From Mixophyes australis (Eukaryota; Chordata; Amphibia; Anura; Limnodynastidae), in contig JAVHZZ010000012.1 in the NCBI GenBank assembly GCA_036250195.1, positions 92,562,115 to 92,626,114 on the forward strand: 64,000 nt of DNA. Reading direction: 5' to 3'. Position 1 is the first letter of the stretch; each line of letters starts with the position of its first letter. Both the position numbers and the translations under genes were made by a program. This document shows, piece by piece, positions 28,401 to 40,400 of this stretch. The notes under the pieces were generated by a model. The model saw only the letters and a list, made by a program, of their open reading frames with translations, made no database searches and had not been told where the DNA came from.

Positions 28401-31400
28401 AAGATAATTGGGAGGTTAAGCCCATGATGCTCTAAAGTACAGTCATCTCCAACAAATGTCCATCAATAACCTCAAAACTCTCCTCCATTGATGCCTCGTC
28501 CGCTGGCTGCATCCATAGCGAAGCAGCCTGGCCATCCTGGGGGACTTGGGGAACCAGGACCAGTTACCGTGAGCGGTCTCTGGGAGGACCTTGCAGTTCC
28601 CTCTGGGTTTACTGATGGGCGATCTTTTTGGTCACTGTCTCCATCAGCTTCCTTCACACCTGACCTGTTCTGTTCATTCCAGTATGTTAGTGCCTTTTTC
28701 TGTGGCAACTCCTTTGGCCTACATCTCTAAATTGTTACTTAAAAAATGAATGTGGTATTTTTCCTTGCAAACCGTTCTTCCTCTGCTGAGCCACTCTGTC
28801 AGTCTCTACATTAGTTTTCTGTATTTCAACGAATCCAATATAAAATTCTTCTAACATACAAGGCTGTCAACAAAATTGCAACGACATACATCTCCTCACT
28901 TGTTTCAAAATATCTCCCAACTCGACACCTCCGTTCTGCACAAGATCTGCGTCTCTTCACTCTGATCACATCCTCCCATTCCCGGTTACAGGACTTTTTT
29001 CGGGCTGCACCCACTTTGTGGAATTTCCTCCATCGCACAGTAAGACTTTCCTCTGGTCTTAAAACCTTCAAGCGTTCTCTGAAAACCCACCTCTTCAGAC
29101 AAGCTTATAATATTCCTCAACCACCACCTAGGGATTTTAAGAAATCTCCATAGGTTACTCTTACCACCCCCTACACAGCCAACACAAGACAACAACCCTC
29201 TGACCAACATTACTGTGTGACTGATCACACAGCCCACTCAATACTTCTACTTCACATTCTAGCTGGTCCAGTGTGCAATATGATGTAGCACTTACCCTTG
29301 TGTATGTATTACCCAGTATTGTTTTTATTAATGTTTGTTCCCAATTGTAAAGTGCTATGGAATTTGCTGGCGCTATATAAATAAATGTTGATGATGAAAT
29401 GTGGGTAGTAGTGGCTACCAACACCAGAGCCTTCTCAAGACTCCTGAGTAACCCTATGTCAATATCGTCTGACTGAAAGGGAACAGAGAACTTGTGGACA
29501 CTTTTCTGCAATATTGAAGCCCCTAGCATTGATGTAACATTTTAATACTTCACTCATAGTGGATGATTGGATTAAATCTGACAGCATTAGTCTACTCTGC
29601 CATCCTGTCTCGGGTAAGGGGTTTTACACTTGGTTTTCCTCTAGTCCTCAGTTACCTACTATTACTGACCAGTCCTGGTGTTACTTGGCCCCCAGACTCA
29701 CTAATATGTTAGTTTACTGCCCTCACCTGGAACTGATTACTTCTGGGTGTTGTATATAGCTGCTGCAGTACCTCTTGTGACTATGGCTGCTCCTCCTCAC
29801 CACTTACCAGGGATCAGGGCTGCTTGGTAGCGGCAGACACTGGACGTTGGGTTTAACGCAGGCGGCTCATACGTGTAATTCAGCAGGTACAGGCATCCTG
29901 CAGGAATGGATCAAAATCTTTAGGAAGTTTTTATTGCTCAGTAATAGCTAACAGATCAAATAAACACACTCAGAATACAGCAATGTGTTCTTTATATAGA
30001 GAGAGAGGCAGTTTTCACTACTGCCATGAATTCAAACAAGCACTTGAAATACCAGACCGATCATATTGGTTGAACCAACCAATTGGCACTATATTTTACT
30101 GCTGGTGCGCAGTTAATTCCTCCCATGGGGTTGCAGTATGTATGGATGCCGTCTATATAAGGGAGGGGGTTGCAGTACATATGGATGCCGTCTATATAAG
30201 GGAGGGGGTTGCAGTACGTATGGATGCCGTCTATATAAGGGAGGGGGTTGCAGTACGTATGGATGCCGTCTATATAAGGGATGGGGTTGCAGTACGTATG
30301 GATGCCGTCTATATAAGGGAGGGGGTTGCAGTACGTATGGATGCCGTCTATATAAGGGAGGGGGTTGCAGTATGTATGGATGCCGTCTATATAAGGGAGG
30401 GGGTTGCAGTATGTATGGATGCCGTCTATATAAGGGAGGGGGTTGCAGTATGTATGGATGCCGTCTATATAAGGGAGGGGGTTGCAGTATGTATGGATGC
30501 TGTCTATATAAGGGAGGGGGTTGCAGTATGTATGGATGCCGTCTATATAAGGGAGGGGGTTCCAGTATGTATGGATGCCGTCTATATAAGGGAGGGGGTT
30601 GCAGTACATATGGATGCCGTCTATATAAGGGAGGGGGTTGCAGTATGTATGGATGCTGTCTATATAAGGGAGGGGGTTGCAGTATGTATGGATGCTGTCT
30701 ATATAAGGGAGGGGGTTGCAGTATGTATGGATGCTGTCTATATAAGGGAGGGGGTTGCAGTATGTATGGATGCCGTCTATATAAGGGAGGGGGTTGCAGT
30801 ACATATGGATGCCGTCTATATAAGGGAGGGGGTTGCAGTACGTATGGATGCTGTCTATATAAGGGAGGGGGTTGCAGTATGTATGGATGCCGTCTATATA
30901 AGGGAGGGGGTTGCAGTACATATGGATGCCGTCTATATAAGGGAGGGGGTTGCAGTATGTATGAATGCCGTCTATATAAGGGAGGGGGTTGCAGTATGTA
31001 TGGATGCCGTCTATATAAGGGAGGGGGTTGCAGTATGTATGGATGCCGTCTATATAAGGGAGGGGGTTTTGGTACAAGTAGATTCTATTCTATGATTTGC
31101 CATTGATCTGAGCAGACAGTAGGTAATTTAATGATTTTATTTATATTGAATATGTTTAGTACATTTTAGGTTATTCACATTGTAAATATTTGTGGCCCCC
31201 ATGGCTAATTGTCCTGGTAGATAATGGACACATGCATTGTGTAGGCCTGCAGGTGACCGCTGTCACACAGTGAGCAGGATTGTGTGGTGCTCACAGGAAA
31301 CTACGGCAGTTTCTTTTCTCTGGGTAAAGAATGTAAAGTGACCGGTCTAACCAGTCCATCCAGAGTCTGCTCCCTCCTTGTTGTTTCAGGCGGGTTCCTG

Positions 31401-34400
31401 GCAGGCTCTGAGTCTGTACAAATGTATTTCATCCATGCAGATACAGGAATAGTCCGCTGTGCCTACCCATGCCCGGGCCCAGGAATAGTGCGCTGTGCCT
31501 ACCCATGTTAGTCTCCCCCCCCCACCCCCTGCCTCCCTGGCCCCAGGAATAGTGCGCTGTGCCTACCCATGCCCGGGCCCAGGAATAGTGCGCTGTACCT
31601 ACCCGTGTTAGTCACTCCCCCCCCCCCCCCTGCCTCTCTGGCCCCAGGAATAGTGTGCTGTACCTACCTATGTTCCCCCAGCCCCAGGAATAGTGTGCTG
31701 TACCTACCCATGTTCCCCCAGCCCCAGGAATAGTGTGCTGTACCTACCCGTGTTAGTCACTCCCCCCCCCCCCCCCCCCCCCCCCCCCCGCCTCTCTGGC
31801 CCCAGGAATAGTGCGCTGTGCCTACCCATGTTTCCCCAGCCCCAGGAATAGTGTGCTGTACCTACCCGTGTTAGTCACTCCCCCCCTGCCTCTCTGGCCC
31901 CAGGAGTAGTGCGCTGTGCCTACCTGTTAGTCGTCCCCCCCCGGCTTCCCGGGCCCTAGGAATAGTGCGCTTGTAGCTGCCCGGGCACGAATAGTGCTCT
32001 TGTATGGTCTCACAATCTGCCTCTCTTTATCCCCAGGTGCTGCTGTGCTGGGTCAGGATACCATCCAAGTGAAGGAAGGAAGCCGTAAGTTCACCACTTG
32101 CTCACATCATGCTATTTTGGGCTCTATAGTTTTTCATAAATGAAGTGAAACCCTAGTTGATATTGGCAGTCTGGACATTACCCTATTCCGTACAGCGGAG
32201 GGGAAACAATCTTACATCCCATCATATGTCTCACATTACATGGAGGGGAATTTGGATGGGGACTGCTTCCAAGACAATGGTACCTTGTCCTGCTAGCAGT
32301 CCGGATTGTACAATGTAGACTGTCCAGTAGTTGTAACCGGTCAGATACACTGAACTATACAATTTACAATCTGTGTTTTCTTTCAGTTGCTGAGTTTAAG
32401 TGTAACTATCCCAGCAGTTTGCAGAACCCACGTGTTGAATGGAAGTTTAATTCCGGCCCGGACACTGGCTTTGTGTACTATGGTGGATCCCTCACAGGTA
32501 GGTCGCCAGAACTACCTACTATCCTATATATTTCTATGTAACTTTATTTGAATCTCTTATTTTACGTTTTAGTATTTTTGACCCAATATCTCAGACGTTG
32601 CACAAATTACTTCGTCCACCCCAGCGTGCGGTGTCCTTATGAATCCGGCCCTGTGTCTCTTGTAGGATTCCCCTGATCAGTCTCTTGTGTTCTGTCCTAG
32701 ATTCATATAAGGACCGGGCTGTATTTTACCTCCAAGGCTTACAGCTAAAGAGTGTGACTCGGAAGGACAGTGGAGACTACGTGTGCGAAGTGACCGCCAC
32801 GGACTCCACTGGAAAACCTGTCTACCAAGACTACAAAACAAAGCTGGTGGTTTTAGGTAACCTGAATTATCAAATACCTTCAGCCTAATGTTGCTTCCGT
32901 GCCACGTCTCTAACGTTGATGCTTCTTCTCCAGTTCCACCGTCGGTGCCTGTCGCTCAGGTGCCCACCTCTGTGACCACTGGGAGTAGGGCCGAACTTGT
33001 CTGCAATGAGCGAGATAGCTCACCTCCTGCTACAATCGTATGGTACAAGGACAAAATCCCAATGCCTGCAAACCCCAAAAGCAGCCCCACCTTCCAAAAC
33101 TCAAGCTACACCATTGACCCCTCCTCTGGCGTACTGGTAAGGTGCAAACTCCTAAATTTCCAGACTAGTGTACCTACTAATTATCCATTACCACATTGCC
33201 CCATACTAGTCATACAGCTGAATACTGATCCTACGTCGTTACTTATTACTGAATCGCCCCCGTAGCGGTCACAGAGCTGAATACTAATCCTATGGGGGGA
33301 ATTGAATTCCTATTTGCAATTCATGAAATGGGGTGCGGGCACACACGACTAGGCTCAGACGGAGCTATGCTCTGAGATGAGATTCCCCCACGTGTCATTG
33401 CCCTGTACCAGTCCTAGATCTGATTACTGAATCACCCGGGACAAGTCGTAGGTTTGAATGCTGATCTTTCTCTCAGTAAGATAATGTCTTGCTCTTTAGA
33501 CGTATAACTCTGTGATGAAGTCTGACGCTGGAGAGTATTACTGTGAGGCAACGAACAGCGAGGGGAAGCAGGTGTCTGCAGCTGTCCGCATGGATGTCAG
33601 TAAGTACTGGTTTATTACATATATGTCGTGGCATGTGCCCAGTGTGGTGTTACCTGTATCTGTGTCGTCGGTGGATAGAACTGTGATTTCTCTTTGGCAG
33701 AGGATGTTAATGTTGGTGGGATCGTGGCCGCAGTCATCATTTCTCTTCTGATTCTTGGACTGATTGCATTTGCCGTTTGGTTTGCTTATCACCGCGGATA
33801 CATTGGGGGTGAGTCTGTAGGGGTCATGTATATTGTATGACTGTAGGGAGGTGACATTTAGTCTTGGTGTCATGTAGGGTGACATCCTTATCACTTGAGA
33901 TGAGCCTTGGTAGCTAGGAGGACCTACAGAGAGCAGACCTGCTCAGTAACTGTCATGTAGGGTGACATCCTTATCACTTTAGAGATGAGCCTTGGTAGCT
34001 AGGAGGACCTACACAAAGAGCAGACCTGCTCAGTAACTCTGTCATGTAGGGTGACATCCTTATCACTTGAGATGAGCCTTGGTGGCTAGGAGGACCTACA
34101 CAGAGAGCAGACCTGCTCAGTAACTCTGTCATGTAGGGTGACATCCTTATCACTTTAGAGATGAGCCTTGGTAGCTAGGAGGACCTACAGAGAGCAGACC
34201 TGCTCAGTAACTCTGTCATGTAGGGTGACATCCTTATCACTTGAGATGAGCCTTGGTGGCTAGGAGGACCTACACAGAGAGCAGACCTGCTCAGTAACTC
34301 TGTGTCATGTAGGGTGACATCCTTATCAATTTAGAGATGATCCTTGGTAGCTAGGAGGACCTACACAGAGAGCAGACCTGCTCAGTAACTCTGTGTCATG

Positions 34401-37400
34401 TAGGGTGACATCCTTATCAATTTAGAGATGATCCTTGGTAGCTAGGAGGACCTACACAGAGAGCAGACCTGCTCAGTAACTCTTCATGTTGTAGCATGTT
34501 GCACCTCTGTGGGGGGGCGGGAGGGGGGGGAGTAGAATGAACGGAGACTTCTGCCATAACATTGGCACCATGTGGCTCCATTTACCTTTTGGAGACTCCT
34601 TGTGCCGAGTTGAAGGGACAGGCTCATTTAGTATTAGTGTCACTTACCTGGGCCCTAGAAGTCTATGGTGTCAGGTGTGTGTTTTCTCTTTAATTTGTAG
34701 AATGTCTAATAGGGTGTTTTTTTTTCTTTCCTATTTTTATTTCAGGCAAAAACAAGTAAGTGGAGATGTTTCTACTGGAGTTCCTAGTCCTTCTGCCTGG
34801 TCACCATATAATACACAACAGATGATGCTGTGCAGCCCTGTCATTCCTGTACAATGATTGCGCTCTCTGACAATCTCTGACATGAGTCAAAGCCTTAATA
34901 ATCCTTCAGTTTAGTGTTGTAGCTTCCTATTAACCATATAACCACTCTGAAGGCTACATTTAGGTGTATAGTATTCGCCATCATAAATCTCTTAATGATG
35001 TGTTTATACACTGTCCAACTACTTACCCCCAAAACCTTATTGTGGCCCCTGATTGACCTCATTTATTTGTATAGTGTTGACCTGGGAATGTAATATAAAA
35101 GCGATGATGGAACATCTGATCCACGACCGTTTCAGGCTGCTTGAACTACAACCGCTTGATGCAGTGGTTGTGTCTTAATGTAGCGAGTCCATTCCTTGTG
35201 GTCAGCCGTATAATTAGAAGTCATCTTATGGTAGACGGACAGATCCTGTGTATTTCTGTATGGTGCAACGTGCAGTATGTTAAGACCATTGTATTGTAGT
35301 GTCCCCAGAACGCGGTGGTGGGGAGGGGAGACACCTATGAAAGGACCCTGGTACATTCAATGAATGTTGGTACAGTTACAGCAACCCCAAGAATCCCGAT
35401 GGTTACATCCACAACACACTGCGAGAGCGGGAGTCTGTCCTGAAGTCCCAGATCTTCTAATGTCCTGGTCAGGGTTATAGCCGGTCACTCAGATCTGTCT
35501 AGTGATAAATGCAGTCGTCTCATCTCTCTCAAACTTTTTTTTTTTTCATTCTTGCAGCGGGAAAAAAGTAATCTACAGCCAGTCTTCTGAAACACGTAGT
35601 GACGTAAGTACCCAGCCATCCACACGCATGGTGCCTTCTCCCGCTCTGAGGCCGTCTCAGGTCACTCTTGGGCTTCCATCTGATATACTGATCAGTCCTA
35701 GGGATGCTCACCAGTGCCACTCTAATGATGCCGATTAGTCACTACAGATGGGGACAGCAGTATTTTAAGTACGGTCTTAAAATTAGAGTTAAATCACTAA
35801 CAATGGAAACCGTTCTCCCCAGCACACATCATATCTTATACCAGTTACTGTTCTCCCTGGTGATATCAGATCATCTAGCACAGCCGCCAGTAAGCTGTCT
35901 GCCATCCTGTCACATGACCTTCAGGCGACAGAGCAGCTCTTAGGTCACCCAGCATACAGCAGCTGTCTTACAGGCTCCGCGGATGGGGGCAGAGCAGCTC
36001 TTAGGTCACCCAGCATACAGCAGCTGTCTTACAGGCTCAGTGGATGGGGGCAGAGCAGCTCTTAGGTCACCCAGCATACAGCAGCTGTCTTACAGGCTCA
36101 GTGGATGGGGCAGAGCAGCTCTTAGGTCACCCAGCATACAGCAGCTGTCTTACAGGCTCAGTGGATGGGGGCAGAGCAGCTCTTAGGTCACCCAGCATAC
36201 AGCAGCTGTCTTACAGGCTCAGTGGATGGGGCAGAGCAGCTCTTAGGTCACCCAGCATACAGCAGCTGTCTTACAGGCTCCGCGGATGGGGGCAGAGCAG
36301 CTCTTAGGTCACCCAGCATACAGCAGCTGTCTTACAGGCTCAGTGGATGGGGCAGAGCAGCTCTTAGGTCACCCAGCATACAGCAGCTGTCTTACAGGCT
36401 CCGCGGATGGGGGCAGAGCAGCTCTTAGGTCACCCAGCATACAGCAGCTGTCTTACAGGCTCAGTGGATGGGGCAGAGCAGCTCTTAGGTCACCCAGCAT
36501 ACAGCAGCTGTCTTACAGGCTCCGCGGATGGGGGCAGAGCAGCTCTTAGGTCACCCAGCATGCAGCAGCTGTCTTACAGGCTCCGCGGATGGGGGCAGAG
36601 CAGCTCTTAGGTCACCCAGCATACAGCAGCTGTCTTACAGGCTCAGTGGATGGGGCAGAGCAGCTCTTAGGTCACCCAGCATACAGCAGCTGTCTTACAG
36701 GCTCCGCGGATGGGGGCAGAGCAGCTCTTAGGTCACCCAGCATACAGCAGCTGTCTTACAGGCTCAGTGGATGGGGGCAGAGCAGCTCTTAGGTCACCCA
36801 GCATACAGCAGCTGTCTTACAGGCTCAGTGGATGGGGGCAGAGCAGCTCTTAGGTCACCCAGCATACAGCAGCTGTCTTACAGGCTCCGCGGATGGGGGC
36901 AGAGCAGCTCTTGGGTCACCCAGCATACAGCAGCTGTCTTACAGGCTCAGTGGATGGGGGCAGAGCAGCTCTTAGGTCACCCAGCATACAGCAGCTGTCT
37001 TACAGGCTCAGTGGATGGGGGCAGAGCAGCTCTTAGGTCACCCAGCATGCAGCAGCTGTCTTACAGGCTCAGTGGATGGGGGCAGAGCAGCTCTTAGGTC
37101 ACCCAGCATACAGCAGCTGTCTTACAGGCTCAGTGGATGGGGGCAGAGCAGCTCTTAGGTCACCCAGCATACAGCAGCTTTCTTACAGGCTCAGTGGATG
37201 GGGGCAGAGCAGCTCTTAGGTCACCCAGCATACAGCAGCTGTCTTACAGGCTCAGTGGATGGGGGCAGAGCAGCTCTTAGGTCACCCAGCATGCAGCAGC
37301 TGTCTTACAGGCTCCGCGGATGGGGGCAGAGCAGCTCTTAGGTCACCCAGCATACAGCAGCTTTCTTACAGGCTCAGTGGATGGGGGCAGAGCAGCTCTT

Positions 37401-40400
37401 AGGTCACCCAGCATACAGCAGCTGTCTTACAGGCTCAGTGGATGGGGGCAGAGCAGCTCTTAGGTCACCCAGCATACAGCAGCTGTCTTACAGGCTCAGT
37501 GGATGGGGGCAGAGCAGCTCTTAGGTCACCCAGCATACAGCAGCTGTCTTACAGGCTCAGTGGATGGGGGCAGAGCAGCTCTTAGGTCACCCAGCATATA
37601 GCAGCTGTCTTACAGGCTCAGTGGATGGGGGCAGAGCAGCTCTTAGGTCACCCAGCATGCAGCAGCTGTCTTACAGGCTCCGCGGATGGGGGCAGAGCAG
37701 CTCTTAGGTCACCCAGCATACAGCAGCTGTCTTACAGGCTCCGCGGATGGGGCAGAGCAGCTCTTAGGTCACCCAGCATACAGCAGCTTTCTTACAGGCT
37801 CAGTGGATGGGGGCAGAGCAGCTCTTAGGTCACCCAGCATACAGCAGCTGTCTTACAGGCTCAGTGGATGGGGGCAGAGCAGCTCTTAGGTCACCCAGCA
37901 TACAGCAGCTGTCTTACAGGCTCAGTGGATGGGGGCAGAGCAGCTCTTAGGTCACCCAGCATACAGCAGCTGTCTTACAGGCTCAGTGGATGGGGGCAGA
38001 GCAGCTCTTAGGTCACCCAGCATATAGCAGCTGTCTTACAGGCTCAGTGGATGGGGGCAGAGCAGCTCTTAGGTCACCCAGCATGCAGCAGCTGTCTTAC
38101 AGGCTCCGCGGATGGGGGCAGAGCAGCTCTTAGGTCACCCAGCATACAGCAGCTGTCTTACAGGCTCCGCGGATGGGGCAGAGCAGCTCTTAGGTCACCC
38201 AGCATGCAGCAGCTGTCTTACAGGCTCAGTGGATGGGGCAGAGCAGCTCTTAGGTCACCCAGCATACAGCAGCTGTCTTACAGGCTCAGTGGATGGGGGC
38301 AGAGCAGCTCTTAGGTCACCCAGCATACAGCAGCTTTCTTACAGGCTCCGCGGATGGGGGCAGAGCAGCTCTTAGGTCACCCAGCATACAGCAGCTGTCT
38401 TACAGGCTCAGTGGATGGGGGCAGAGCAGCTCTTGGGTCACCCAGCATACAGCAGCTGTCTTACAGGCTCAGTGGATGGGGGCAGAGCAGCTCTTAGGTC
38501 ACCCAGCATGCAGCAGCTGTCTTACAGGCTCAGTGGATGGGGGCAGAGCAGCTCTTAGGTCACCCAGCATACAGCAGCTGTCTTACAGGCTCAGTGGATG
38601 GGGGCAGAGCAGCTCTTAGGTCACCCAGCATACAGCAGCTGTCTTACAGGCTCAGTGGATGGGGGCAGAGCAGCTCTTAGGTCACCCAGCATATAGCAGC
38701 TGTCTTACAGGCTCAGTGGATGGGGCAGAGCAGCTCTTAGGTCACCCAGCATGCAGCAGCTGTCTTACAGGCTCAGTGGATGGGGCAGAGCAGCTCTTAG
38801 GTCACCCAGCATACAGCAGCTGTCTTACAGGCTCAGTGGATGGGGGCAGAGCAGCTCTTAGGTCACCCAGCATATAGCAGCTGTCTTACAGGCTCAGTGG
38901 ATGGGGGCAGAGCAGCTCTTAGGTCACCCAGCATACAGCAGCTGTCTTACAGGCTCCGCGGATGGGGGCAGAGCAGCTCTTAGGTCACCCAGCATATAGC
39001 AGCTGTCTTACAGGCTCAGTGGATGGGGGCAGAGCAGCTCTTAGGTCACCCAGCATACAGCAGCTGTCTTACAGGCTCAGTGGATGGGGGCAGAGCAGCT
39101 CTTAGGTCACCCAGCATACAGCAGCTGTCTTACAGGCTCAGTGGATGGGGCAGAGCAGCTCTTAGGTCACCCAGCATACAGCAGCTGTCTTACAGGCTCA
39201 GTGGATGGGGGCAGAGCAGCTCTTAGGTCACCCAGCATACAGCAGCTGTCTTACAGGCTCAGTGGATGGGGGCAGAGCAGCTCTTAGGTCACCCAGCATA
39301 CAGCAGCTGTCTTACAGGCTCAGTGGATGGGGGCAGAGCAGCTCTTAGGTCACCCAGCATACAGCAGCTGTCTTACAGGCTCCGCGGATGGGGGCAGAGC
39401 AGCTCTTAGGTCACCCAGCATGCAGCAGCTGTCTTACAGGCTCCGCGGATGGGGGCAGAGCAGCTCTTAGGTCACCCAGCATACAGCAGCTGTCTTACAG
39501 GCTCAGTGGATGGGGGCAGAGCAGCTCTTAGGTCACCCAGCATACAGCAGCTGTCTTACAGGCTCAGTGGATGGGGCAGAGCAGCTCTTAGGTCACCCAG
39601 CATGCAGCAGCTGTCTTACAGGCTCAGTGGATGGGGGCAGAGCAGCTCTTAGGTCACCCAGCATGCAGCAGCTGTCTTACAGGCTCCGCGGATGGGGGCA
39701 GAGCAGCTCTTAGGTCACCCAGCATGCAGCAGCTGTCTTACAGGCTCAGTGGATGGGGCAGAGCAGCTCTTAGGTCACCCAGCATGCAGCAGCTGTCTTA
39801 CAGGCTCAGTGGATGGGGCAGAGCAGCTCTTAGGTCACCCAGCATGCAGCAGCTGTCTTACAGGCTCAGTGGATGGGGCAGAGCAGCTCTTAGGTCACCC
39901 AGCATACAGCAGCTGTCTTACAGGCTCCGCGGATGGGGGCAGAGCAGCTCTTAGGTCACCCAGCATACAGCAGCTTTCTTACAGGCTCAGTGGATGGGGC
40001 AGAGCAGCTCTTAGGTCACCCAGCATACAGCAGCTGTCTTACAGGCTCAGTGGATGGGGACAGAGCAGCTCTTAGGTCACCCAGCATACAGCAGCTGTCT
40101 TACAGGCTCAGTGGATGGGGGCAGAGCAGCTCTTAGGTCACCCAGCATACAGCAGCTGTCTTACAGGTTCCGCGGATGGGGCAGAGCAGCTCTTAGGTCA
40201 CCCAGCATACAGCAGCTGTCTTACAGGCTCAGTGGATGGGGGCAGAGCAGCTCTTAGGTCACCCAGCATATAGCAGCTGTCTTACAGGCTCAGTGGATGG
40301 GGCAGAGCAGCTCTTAGGTCACCCAGCATGCAGCAGCTGTCTTACAGGCTCAGTGGATGGGGCAGAGCAGCTCTTAGGTCACCCAGCATACAGCAGCTGT

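Noticed and set aside
29983..31106. Overlapping 322-370-codon frames on both strands
   Set aside because: They follow exactly the 39-bp repeat, whose period is a multiple of three; the product is a monotonous 13-residue repeat with no start context or conserved domain.
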